A program made the position numbers and the translations under genes. A DNA stretch of 6,684 bases from assembly GCA_017397205.1 (NCBI GenBank), contig JAFQJX010000082.1:1-6684 (forward strand), given 5' to 3'. How positions within the stretch are numbered: the stretch's first letter is position 1; every line of letters starts with the position of its first letter. Below the pieces are notes generated by a model. It saw only the letters and a list, made by a program, of their open reading frames with translations. It had not been told where the DNA came from and did no database searches. Positions 1-6,300 of the stretch are shown in pieces. This DNA is from Clostridia bacterium (GTDB lineage Bacteria; Bacillota; Clostridia; Oscillospirales; CAG-272).

Positions 1-1870
1 CGGTATCGCCGCACAGGGGACAAGCGCCGATTTCCTCACCGATTTCTCCCGTGTTTCCGCGGGCGCGCATCGCCTCGTCCTTGTGGGAAAAGACGCGGGT
101 GATTTCCTCCTCCGCCAGGCGTGTGCTTTGCTCCACGGTCATATCTCCGCGCCACACCGCCTTAAGCGCCTGACCCATCTGGGAGGTCTTGTGCTTATCC
201 ATATCAATGCCGAGCTCCAGAAGCGATTCAATTAAGAACTCGCCGTCCGGCAAAATCACGTAGGTGTCCTTGTTCAGGGCAATATATCTGGAGTTACGGG
301 CGTTGTCAATGATGCCCGTCCGCGTCGCCTCGGTGCCAAGCTCAAGGCCCTCAAAGATAGCGCGGTAGTCCTCCTCGTCCTCAAAGCCCTCCTCCAGCGC
401 GCGCTCCTCTGCCTGTGCCTTTTCCTCCTTGAACGGATTTTTCAGGTAGTTGTTGAGCGTTTCAATGGTATAATGCTTGGGGGGCGCGGTCTGCTTCTCC
501 TGCGGAGCAAAGGCGGTCGGCACCACCTCGCCGATTTCCAGGTTGGGCAGGAACTTATCCTTGCGGGTATAGTCGTCGTATTTGGTCCAGCCGGGCTCCA
601 GAATGGCAGTGCCCTTGAGCACGAACTCCTCTCTGTCACCCACCGTAATATGCAGCTCGCTGCGCTCGATGCGGCAGGGGGTGGCACAGAACACCGCCAC
701 GAAGCGGCGGAAGACGGTGCCGTACACCTGCTTCTCCCTCTCCGTCAGATCTCCGTTTGCGGGGACTTTATAGGTGGGAGTCAGGGCGGAGTGAGATTCA
801 ATCTTGCTGTCGTCAAAGATATATTTGGAGTCGCGGAAGGCAACGGGATAGCCCATCTGCGCCACCTGCGAGATAATCTGGCGCATCTTGCCCTTCTCTG
901 CCGTGGCAAGATACTCGGAGTTGGTACGGGGGTAGGTCAGATATCCCTTTTCGTAAAGCGCCTGGACGATATCCAGGGACTCCTTCATGGACATCTTGTA
1001 CTTTTTACCCAGCACGTTCTGGAGCGTGGACAGGGAGTACAGCTTTCCGGGAGGAAGAAAATCCTCCTTGGACTTCTTGTCGGTCACGCGTGCAACAAGC
1101 GCGTTATACTCGCGCGCCAGCTGCTCTGCGTCGGCACGTCTGTCGCCGTCAAACTCCTCGCGCGAGGTAAGAAGCACCTCCTCGCCGCGCACCTCGGTGC
1201 GGCTGACGACGCCGTAGTAGGTTCTGGGAACGAAATTGCGAATGGCAAGGTCGCGGTCGTAAATCGCCTTGACGATGGGCACAATGACGCGCCCCACGCG
1301 CAGCAGCTTGCCCGTAATGATAGAGGCGTAGCGGGTAAGATTGACCCCCCACAGCCAGTCAATGTAGGTACGGGCGTACCCCTCGTTTGCCAGATTGTCG
1401 TAATCGCTGTCGGGCGCCATCTCCCCGAGGGCGGCGCGGACGGTCTGGGGCGTCTGGTCGGGCAGCCACAGGCGGTAGACGGGCTTGGCGGTGCGGAGCG
1501 CCTTTTTCACGCAGGTGCGGACGATGATTTCACCCTCGCGGTCTGCGTCACCTGCGTTGACGATTGCCGTCACGTCGGGGCGGTTGCACAGGGAGGAAAT
1601 CAGGTCAAACTGCCGCTTGACGCCGCTGTCGCCGCGCAGCTGATACTCAAAGGTTTTGGGGAAGCAGGGCAGGTTTTCAAAGTTCCACCCGCGTGCGTGG
1701 GCGGGCGCGGGGGAATAGTGCTCAACGTCGGCCAGGGAAAAGAGATGTCCGAATACCCAGGTAATCAGGTAATCGCCGCCCTCCATATAGCCGTTTTTGT
1801 TTTGCATGTTGCCGATGGCGCCAGCAATGTTGCGCGCCAGACTGGGTTTTTCCGCAATAATTAAAATCAT
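1..1870 (-). CDS. topB: DNA topoisomerase III-like type IA topoisomerase (partial, C-terminus off the left edge)
   Basis: ATP-independent type IA topoisomerase that cuts and passes single DNA strands, relaxing negative supercoils and resolving linked or recombining DNA. The start is ATG at 1870-1868, with GGAGAGG five bases upstream. 623 codons are visible. The N-terminal Toprim domain shows AEKPS with E7 and the metal-binding NAGDADREGE motif (D108, D110, E112). The catalytic tyrosine is Y313 in LTYPRTNSEYL. The conserved His/PT motif appears as ESHSALTPT (H360), and LGTEATRTGII lies near residue 510-520. The last visible residues, CPLCGD (C617, C620), begin a C-terminal zinc-ribbon-like CxxC. 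Family members are commonly around 700 residues, so perhaps 70-120 residues are missing. Two oddities: the usual GRVQTP segment reads GRVIVP (residues 193-198), and a Glu/Asp-rich stretch lies at about 481-505. It is transcribed divergently from the phosphoesterase gene. The topoisomerase III assignment over topoisomerase I rests on the MILIIAEKPSLARN start and overall layout. The type IA call is firm; the topB symbol is less so. Confidence 0.9.
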   Translation of the reverse strand, partial: MILIIAEKPSLARNIAGAIGNMQNKNGYMEGGDYLITWVFGHLFSLADVEHYSPAPAHARGWNFENLPCFPKTFEYQLRGDSGVKRQFDLISSLCNRPDVTAIVNAGDADREGEIIVRTCVKKALRTAKPVYRLWLPDQTPQTVRAALGEMAPDSDYDNLANEGYARTYIDWLWGVNLTRYASIITGKLLRVGRVIVPIVKAIYDRDLAIRNFVPRTYYGVVSRTEVRGEEVLLTSREEFDGDRRADAEQLAREYNALVARVTDKKSKEDFLPPGKLYSLSTLQNVLGKKYKMSMKESLDIVQALYEKGYLTYPRTNSEYLATAEKGKMRQIISQVAQMGYPVAFRDSKYIFDDSKIESHSALTPTYKVPANGDLTEREKQVYGTVFRRFVAVFCATPCRIERSELHITVGDREEFVLKGTAILEPGWTKYDDYTRKDKFLPNLEIGEVVPTAFAPQEKQTAPPKHYTIETLNNYLKNPFKEEKAQAEERALEEGFEDEEDYRAIFEGLELGTEATRTGIIDNARNSRYIALNKDTYVILPDGEFLIESLLELGIDMDKHKTSQMGQALKAVWRGDMTVEQSTRLAEEEITRVFSHKDEAMRARGNTGEIGEEIGACPLCGDT

Positions 1871-1875
1871 GTCTG

Positions 1876-1882
1876 CCTCTCC
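1876..1882 (-). promoter_or_regulatory. Ribosome binding site of the topoisomerase gene
   Basis: The minus strand reads GGAGAGG followed by five bases (CAGAC) and ATG at 1870. This fixes the topoisomerase start, which also matches the family's expected N-terminus (MxLIIAEKPS). Confidence 0.75.
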
Positions 1883-1897
1883 GATTTCACTTCACCT

Positions 1898-1927
1898 ATC
1901 ATAGCACGCCAAAAAGGGATTTGTCAA
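1898..1927 (-). promoter_or_regulatory. Sigma-A-type promoter of the topoisomerase gene (extended -10)
   Basis: On the minus strand, TTGACA (1927-1922) is followed by an 18-bp spacer and TATGAT (1903-1898). A TG dinucleotide stands one base upstream of the -10 box (TGC, 1906-1904), giving an extended -10. Transcription should start near 1890, leaving a leader of about 20 nt that contains only the ribosome binding site. The -35 box is one arm of the palindrome shared with the divergent promoter. Confidence 0.75.
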
Positions 1928-1938
1928 TCGGTTGACAA
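1921..1938. repeat. Perfect inverted repeat joining the two divergent -35 boxes
   Basis: TTGTCAA (1921-1927), a 4-bp centre TCGG, then TTGACAA (1932-1938), its exact reverse complement. Each 7-bp arm contains the complete -35 hexamer of one divergent promoter, so the symmetry may follow simply from placing two consensus -35 boxes back to back. It could also serve as an operator. No repressor gene is visible nearby. Confidence 0.7.
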
Positions 1939-1960
1939 TAATCCGCAAAGGCGGTATACT
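1932..1960 (+). promoter_or_regulatory. Sigma-A-type promoter of the metallophosphoesterase gene
   Basis: TTGACA (1932-1937), a 17-bp spacer and TATACT (1955-1960) give a near-consensus housekeeping promoter. Transcription should start around 1967, leaving a leader of about 20 nt. The spacer holds a small inverted repeat, CCGC-AAAG-GCGG (1943-1954), too short to claim as an operator. The promoter excludes translation starts upstream of about 1967. Confidence 0.82.
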
Positions 1961-1977
1961 GTTTTCAGACGCATTTC

Positions 1978-1983
1978 AGGAGG
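1978..1983 (+). promoter_or_regulatory. Ribosome binding site deciding the phosphoesterase start
   Basis: AGGAGG, extended to AGGAGGTG (1978-1985), is a full match to the 16S anti-Shine-Dalgarno sequence and lies five bases (TGGAA) before ATG at 1989. It selects ATG 1989 over the in-frame TTG at 1932, which is part of the promoter -35 box. Confidence 0.88.
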
Positions 1984-1988
1984 TGGAA

Positions 1989-2708
1989 ATGGCCCCTTTC
2001 AAGCTGAGCGAATACCACGTTCCCGCCCCTCTTCCCATGCTGCGCTTTGCCGTGGTAGCCGACCTGCATAACAGGGACGGCGAAGCCGTGGCGGACGCAA
2101 TCCTGCTCGCAGGCGTGGACGCCGTGCTGGTGGTGGGGGATTTATTTGAAGCCCCTCCGCGCAAAAGACGGTTGGCGTGGGAGGAGGCAAAAAAATTTTT
2201 ATACAAGCTGCGCCGCTTGCCCGTTTTTTACAGCCGCGGCAACCACGACTATACCCTGACGGACGAAATCCGCGCCTTTCTTGACGAGAACAAAATCACC
2301 CTGCTGGACGATACCTACGTCCTCTTCCGCGGGCTGATGCTGGGCGGTCTTTGCTCCGCGCAATACAAGAAGGGAAAGAAGCCAAACACCGCCTTCCTTG
2401 AGGAATTTGCAAAAGAGGGAGAGTTCAAGGTGCTGCTCTGCCATCACCCCGAGTATTACCGCAAGCATATCCGCCACCTGCCCATTCACCTGACGATTGC
2501 AGGTCACGCCCACGGAGGGCAATGGAGAATCGGGCGGCAGGGGCTGTTTTCCCCGGGACAGGGTCCCCTGCCCCGTTACACGGGCGGGCTGTATGACGGC
2601 AGGCGCCTGCTCGTCAGCCGCGGGCTGAAAATCTCCCGTCCCATTCCCCGCATCGGCAACCCCCGTGAGCTGATGCTGCTCTCGGTCGGGGACGTGTACG
2701 AAAAATAA
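1989..2708 (+). CDS. Calcineurin-like metallophosphoesterase, no membrane anchor
   Basis: Predicted dinuclear-metal phosphoesterase of 239 residues in the calcineurin-like fold, resembling the YkuE/YaeI group. All expected metal and catalytic motifs are present in order: D25-x-H27 (ADLHN), GD at 50-51 (VGDLF), GNHD at 84-87, H152 in CHHPEYY, and GHAHGGQ at 172-178 (H173, H175). Relatives in this group often hydrolyse phosphodiester or pyrophosphate bonds of lipid or nucleotide substrates, but the sequence does not reveal the substrate. Many relatives have an N-terminal membrane segment. With the start at ATG 1989 this one begins MAPFKLSEYHVP, with no signal peptide or transmembrane helix, so a cytoplasmic location is inferred. 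The gene is monocistronic, with its own promoter upstream and a terminator 8-34 bases after the stop. Family membership is firm; the function is unknown. Confidence 0.9.
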   Translation: MAPFKLSEYHVPAPLPMLRFAVVADLHNRDGEAVADAILLAGVDAVLVVGDLFEAPPRKRRLAWEEAKKFLYKLRRLPVFYSRGNHDYTLTDEIRAFLDENKITLLDDTYVLFRGLMLGGLCSAQYKKGKKPNTAFLEEFAKEGEFKVLLCHHPEYYRKHIRHLPIHLTIAGHAHGGQWRIGRQGLFSPGQGPLPRYTGGLYDGRRLLVSRGLKISRPIPRIGNPRELMLLSVGDVYEK

Positions 2709-2713
2709 GCCCC

Positions 2714-2742
2714 AAGGGTGCGCCACGCGGCGCACCTTTTTT
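2714..2742 (+). terminator. Rho-independent terminator after the phosphoesterase gene
   Basis: A perfect 8-bp GC-rich stem, GGTGCGCC (2717-2724) and GGCGCACC (2729-2736), encloses the loop ACGC. Six T residues follow (2737-2742), and more T-rich sequence runs to 2760. It begins six bases after the TAA stop and separates this gene from the pheS promoter. Confidence 0.93.
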
Positions 2743-2772
2743 CCTCTTTTTGGCGTTTTTGGCAAAACGGAA

Positions 2773-2801
2773 TTGACAAAGGGCGCAAATAAATATATAA
2801 T
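2773..2801 (+). promoter_or_regulatory. Perfect-consensus sigma-A promoter of the pheS-pheT-serS operon
   Basis: TTGACA (2773-2778), exactly 17 bp, then TATAAT (2796-2801): an exact consensus promoter in an AT-rich stretch. Transcription should start near 2808-2810, so the untranslated leader is only about 28-30 nt. That is too short for the T-box leaders that control many synthetase genes in Bacillota. High, largely constitutive expression is inferred. Confidence 0.92.
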
Positions 2802-2827
2802 ACTGTTTTGAAAATAGTTTACTATCT

Positions 2828-2831
2828 GGAG
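2828..2831 (+). promoter_or_regulatory. Ribosome binding site of pheS
   Basis: GGAG within TCTGGAGT lies six bases before ATG 2838. It is weaker than the AGGAGG-type sites of the other genes in this window. The start also fits the expected PheS N-terminal helical arm. Confidence 0.7.
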
Positions 2832-2837
2832 TAAAAT

Positions 2838-3866
2838 ATGAAAGAGAAATTACGCGCCTGCGCGGCGCAGATTGACGAGGCGCTCGCCGCCGTTACCTGC
2901 GGAGAGGACCTCAAACAGTTCCATGCCCGCTTTCTCGGCAAGGGGGGCGTCATCACGGCGCTGATGAAGGAGCTTGGCTCCTATCCCAAGGAGGAGCGTC
3001 CTGCCGTCGGGCAGATGATTAACTCCTTCAAGGAGGAGGTCCTCGCGCGCTTCAAGGCAATGGAGAGCGAGGTTGCCCTGCGCGAAATGCAGGCAAAATA
3101 CGAGCGCGAGAGCGTGGATATCACCATGCCCGGTGTCGCGCACTCCGTCGGCGCCCTGCACCCCACCTCCCTCATTCGTGCAAAGCTGTGCGAGGTGTTT
3201 GCAGGCATGGGCTTCCGCATCTACGAGGGGCGCGAGATTGAGGACGATTACCATAACTTCACCGCCCTGAATACCCCCAAGGACCACCCTGCGCGCGACA
3301 AGCAGGACACCTTCTATATTGAGGACGACGTCATGCTCCGCACCCATACCTCCCCCGGGCAGATTCACTGCCTGGAAACCATGAAGCCGCCGTTCAAGGT
3401 GGTCATGCCGGGTAAGGTGTTCCGCTGTGACGACGATGCTACCCACGCCCCCATGTTCCACCAGATTGAGGGGCTGGTGATTGACCGCCACGTCACGCTG
3501 TGCGACCTGCAGGGTCTGCTTGACACGCTGGCAAAGGCAATGTTCACCGACGATACCAAAACCCGCTTCCGTCCCTCCTACTTCCCCTTTACGGAGCCCT
3601 CCGTTGAGGTGGACGTGTCCTGCTGTGAGTGCGGCGGCACGGGCGAGGGCTGCCGCCTGTGCAAGGGCACGGGCTGGATTGAAATCCTGGGCGGCGGCGT
3701 TGTCAACCGCCGCGTGATCGCCAACTGCGGCCTTGACCCCGACGAGTGGACGGGCCTTGCCTTCGGCGCGGGGCTTGACCGCATCGGAATGCTCAAGTAC
3801 GGCATCAACAACATTCATCTTCTCTATGACGGAGACAAGAGCGTGCTCCGCCAGTTCAAAAAGTAA
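2838..3866 (+). CDS. pheS: Phenylalanine--tRNA ligase alpha subunit
   Basis: Catalytic alpha subunit of cytoplasmic phenylalanyl-tRNA synthetase. With PheT it forms an alpha2-beta2 enzyme that activates Phe with ATP and transfers it to tRNA-Phe. The 342 residues match the usual bacterial length (about 325-350). Residues 1-90 form the helical, probably coiled-coil, tRNA-binding arm. The class II core follows: motif 1 around HPTSLIR (108-114), RTHTSPGQ (168-175), motif 2 FRCDDDATHAPMFHQIEG (195-212), the Phe-pocket segment YFPFTEPS (248-255) and motif 3 GLAFGAGLDRIGMLKYGI (306-323) with Arg315. The segment at 262-280 is Cys-rich, reading CCECGGTGEGCRLCKGTGW. Bacillota PheS proteins often have a four-Cys cluster here, and this one has an extra Cys and a slightly longer loop. 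The gene is first in the operon; pheT starts 14 bases after its stop. Confidence 0.97.
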   Translation: MKEKLRACAAQIDEALAAVTCGEDLKQFHARFLGKGGVITALMKELGSYPKEERPAVGQMINSFKEEVLARFKAMESEVALREMQAKYERESVDITMPGVAHSVGALHPTSLIRAKLCEVFAGMGFRIYEGREIEDDYHNFTALNTPKDHPARDKQDTFYIEDDVMLRTHTSPGQIHCLETMKPPFKVVMPGKVFRCDDDATHAPMFHQIEGLVIDRHVTLCDLQGLLDTLAKAMFTDDTKTRFRPSYFPFTEPSVEVDVSCCECGGTGEGCRLCKGTGWIEILGGGVVNRRVIANCGLDPDEWTGLAFGAGLDRIGMLKYGINNIHLLYDGDKSVLRQFKK

Positions 3867-3871
3867 GGAGG
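3865..3871 (+). promoter_or_regulatory. Ribosome binding site of pheT, overlapping the pheS stop
   Basis: AAGGAGG at 3865-3871 shares its first two bases with the pheS TAA stop and lies nine bases before ATG 3881. The arrangement favours translational coupling and near-equal PheS/PheT synthesis, as expected for an alpha2-beta2 enzyme. Confidence 0.85.
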
Positions 3872-3880
3872 CAACGAGAA

Positions 3881-6286
3881 ATGCTACTTCCCATCAGCTG
3901 GCTTCGTACCCTCGTTGACCTCGAGGGCATTGACAACGATACCATTGAAAAATCCCTGTTCTCCTGCGGCCTTGAGGTTGAGGAGCGCGCTCTCTTTGTC
4001 GGAGACGTGCAGGGGGTCGTGGTCGGTGAGCTTCTTTCCGTTTGTAAGATGGAAAACTCCGAGCACCTGCAAATCTGCCGCGTCAACTGCGGCACCTACG
4101 GTGAGGATATCCAGATTGTCACGGGTGCCTCCAATATCAAGGCAGGGGACCGCGTCCCCGTTGCGCTCCACGGTGCCACCGTCTACGGCAAGGAGGGCAA
4201 GGTCGTTACCATCAAGAACGGCAAGCTGCTCGGCACCCCCTCGAACGGTATGCTCTGCTCGGGCGAGGAGCTCGGCATTGACGACGACTGGTACGAGGGC
4301 GCCGGCGTGTACGGCATTCTCATTCTGGCGCCTGACGCCCCCATCGGCGCGGACGTGCGCGAGGTGCTGGAGCTCAACGACGAGGTCTGGGATATTTCCG
4401 TCACCGCCAACCTGCCCCACTGTCAGTCCGTCTGGGGTATCGCGCGGGAGCTTTCCGCGCTTCTCAACCGCGAGGCACAGGAGCCCGTGCTTGACTACAC
4501 CGCGACGGCGGAGGGCAAGGAAAACATTTCCGTCACCGTCGAGGCGCCCGACCTCTGCCCCCGCTATATTGCCCATTATGTGAAGGATATACGCATTGCG
4601 CCCTCCCCCTGCTGGATGCGCCGCCGCCTGATTCTCACGGGTCACAAGCCCATCAATACGGTTGTTGATATTACCAACTACGTGCTGACCGAGCTGGGAC
4701 AGCCCATGCACGCCTTTGACCTCTCCACCCTTGCGGGTGAAAAGATTGTGGTGCGCCGCGCCCGTGACGGTGAGCCGATTACCACGCTGGACGAGCACGA
4801 ATTCCGCCTGACGGAGGAAAACCTCGTCATCTGCGACGCAGAAAAGCCCGTGGCGCTGGCAGGCGTGATGGGCGGACTCAACAGCGAAATCCGCCCCGAC
4901 ACCTCCGAGGTGCTCTTTGAATGCGCCAAGTTCATGCGGGACAATATCCGCCGCACGAGCCGCGCCCTGGGGCAGTCCTCCGACTCCTCCCGCCGCTACG
5001 AAAAGGGTGTGGACGAGTACACCACCGAGCGTGCGATTGCCCGCGCCCTGCACCTGGTACAGGAGCTGAAGTGCGGTACCGTCACAACGACCCACGTGGA
5101 CTGCCGCGCCGCCGCCCCCGTGCCCACCGTCATTACCACCACCTTTGAAAAAATCAACGGGGTGCTGGGCATTGAGGTGCCGCGCCGCGAAATCATCTCC
5201 ATTCTGGAGCGCATGAATTACGACGTCATTGCCGTGGACGACCTGATTACCGTCACCGCCCCCGGCTACCGCGAGGATATCGAGGACTACCCCGACCTTG
5301 CCGAGGACGTCATCAAAATGTACGGCTACGAGCATATCACCCCCCGTCTGATGGAGGGGAGTGCCATTACCGCAGGAGGGTATTCTCTGCTTCAGAGCCA
5401 GACCCTCGCCGCCAAGGAGGCGCTGGTGCGCCAGGGCTTCTTTGAGCTGATTAACTATTCCTTCTACAGTGAGGAAGAGCTGGCGCTCCTGCGCCTGCCC
5501 GAGGGCGACCCGCGCCTGAATGCGGTCCGTATTGAAAACCCCTTAAGCGAAAAATACGGCATCATGCGCACCACCCTGATTCCCTCCCTGCTTGGCATCG
5601 TTTCTCACAACGGCAAGCGCGGGCACGAGGATGGCCGCTTCTTTGAGCTTGCCAATATCTTTACCCCGAGCGGGAAAAAGGGCGTGCTGCCCACCGAGCG
5701 CCAGACGCTCACCCTCGCGCTTTGGGGCAAGGAGGAGAGCTTCTTCACCGCCAAGGGCGCGCTTGAGGCGCTGGGAGATACCTTTGGGCTGACCTTCACC
5801 TACGAGAGAGGGGCTGAGCCCTTCCTGCACCCGGGTGCCACCGCACGTGTGTTCCTCGGTGGCGAGGAAATCGGTATTCTCGGACAAGTGTCCTACGAGT
5901 GCGTCGCTGACTTTGAAATCCTGGGGGGCGTCTTCCTGTGCGAGCTAAACTACGAGGCGCTCTCCGCCCACTTCCCCGAGCTCATTCGCTATACCCCCAT
6001 TCCTAAGTTCCCCTCCGTGACGCGCGACCTCGCGCTGGTGGCGGACGAGCAGGTGAGTTGCGGCGAGATTACCGAGGTCATCAGAAGCGCCTGCAAGAGT
6101 GTCACCGAGGTGCGCCTCTTTGACGTGTACCGCAGCGAGCAAATCGGCGCGGGTAAGAAGAGCATGGCGTTCGGGCTGACCTTTACCCCCACGGGAGATA
6201 CCCCCCTGTCGGGCGAGGCAGTGGACAAATTCGTTGAAAAAATACTCAAATCTTTGGCATACCGCTTGCAGATTGCAATTCGGTAA
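3881..6286 (+). CDS. pheT: Phenylalanine--tRNA ligase beta subunit
   Basis: Beta subunit of phenylalanyl-tRNA synthetase, which binds tRNA and hydrolyses mischarged Tyr-tRNA-Phe. The 801 residues equal the usual full length, with all domains in order. These are the N-terminal B1 segment (MLLPISWLRTLVDL); an EMAPII-like OB fold at about 40-155 (VVVGELLSV, LQICRVNCG, IVTGASNI); the B3/B4 editing domain at about 205-400, with NTVVDITNYVLTELGQPMHAFD (259-280, H277) and ALAGVMGGLNSEI (325-337); the B5 domain at about 405-475 (INGVLGIEVPRREI, PGYREDIEDYPDLAEDVIKMYGY); the class II-like core at about 480-695; and a C-terminal ferredoxin-like anticodon-binding domain at about 704-801 (YTPIPKFPSVTRDLALV). 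One small oddity is that the OB-fold motif usually like HPNADKL or HPDSDHL reads MENSEHL (57-63). It lies between pheS and serS on the same strand with short gaps. Confidence 0.97.
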   Translation: MLLPISWLRTLVDLEGIDNDTIEKSLFSCGLEVEERALFVGDVQGVVVGELLSVCKMENSEHLQICRVNCGTYGEDIQIVTGASNIKAGDRVPVALHGATVYGKEGKVVTIKNGKLLGTPSNGMLCSGEELGIDDDWYEGAGVYGILILAPDAPIGADVREVLELNDEVWDISVTANLPHCQSVWGIARELSALLNREAQEPVLDYTATAEGKENISVTVEAPDLCPRYIAHYVKDIRIAPSPCWMRRRLILTGHKPINTVVDITNYVLTELGQPMHAFDLSTLAGEKIVVRRARDGEPITTLDEHEFRLTEENLVICDAEKPVALAGVMGGLNSEIRPDTSEVLFECAKFMRDNIRRTSRALGQSSDSSRRYEKGVDEYTTERAIARALHLVQELKCGTVTTTHVDCRAAAPVPTVITTTFEKINGVLGIEVPRREIISILERMNYDVIAVDDLITVTAPGYREDIEDYPDLAEDVIKMYGYEHITPRLMEGSAITAGGYSLLQSQTLAAKEALVRQGFFELINYSFYSEEELALLRLPEGDPRLNAVRIENPLSEKYGIMRTTLIPSLLGIVSHNGKRGHEDGRFFELANIFTPSGKKGVLPTERQTLTLALWGKEESFFTAKGALEALGDTFGLTFTYERGAEPFLHPGATARVFLGGEEIGILGQVSYECVADFEILGGVFLCELNYEALSAHFPELIRYTPIPKFPSVTRDLALVADEQVSCGEITEVIRSACKSVTEVRLFDVYRSEQIGAGKKSMAFGLTFTPTGDTPLSGEAVDKFVEKILKSLAYRLQIAIR

Positions 6287-6289
6287 TGC

Positions 6290-6296
6290 GGGAGGA
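6290..6296 (+). promoter_or_regulatory. Ribosome binding site of serS
   Basis: GGGAGGA lies four bases before ATG 6301 (about six from the GGAGG core). It supports ATG 6301 over an in-frame ATG at 6286 that overlaps the pheT stop, because the site would fall inside the coding region of the longer form. Confidence 0.8.
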
Positions 6297-6300
6297 AGCA

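Noticed and set aside
473..1864. A 463-codon plus-strand open frame opposite the topoisomerase gene
   Set aside because: The minus strand encodes a clear type IA topoisomerase with all catalytic motifs. The plus frame has no recognisable domain and arises from GC-rich codon use that leaves few antisense stops.
1943..1954. CCGC-AAAG-GCGG inverted repeat in the phosphoesterase promoter spacer
   Set aside because: Only four base pairs, with no matching copy elsewhere in the window. This is too little to call an operator.
2199..2765. A 188-codon minus-strand open frame opposite the phosphoesterase and its terminator
   Set aside because: It would start within the T-rich tail beyond the terminator hairpin and shows no domain. 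The plus-strand gene has full motifs, promoter and ribosome binding site.
2743..2772. Possible extra regulatory RNA or small gene between the terminator and the pheS promoter
   Set aside because: The stretch is just T-rich tail sequence with no start codon plus ribosome binding site, stable hairpin or promoter of its own.
2814..2825. Short inverted repeat ATAGT-TT-ACTAT in the pheS leader
   Set aside because: Five AT-rich base pairs with a two-base loop would not form a stable hairpin, and such repeats are expected by chance in AT-rich leaders.
2850..3818. A 322-codon minus-strand open frame opposite pheS
   Set aside because: Same explanation: antisense of a conserved gene with strong third-position G/C preference, and no recognisable protein family.
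3884..5335. A 483-codon minus-strand open frame opposite pheT
   Set aside because: It lies antisense to strongly conserved pheT domains, has low-complexity Gly/Val/His-rich content typical of antisense translation, and has no promoter or ribosome binding site of its own that I can see.
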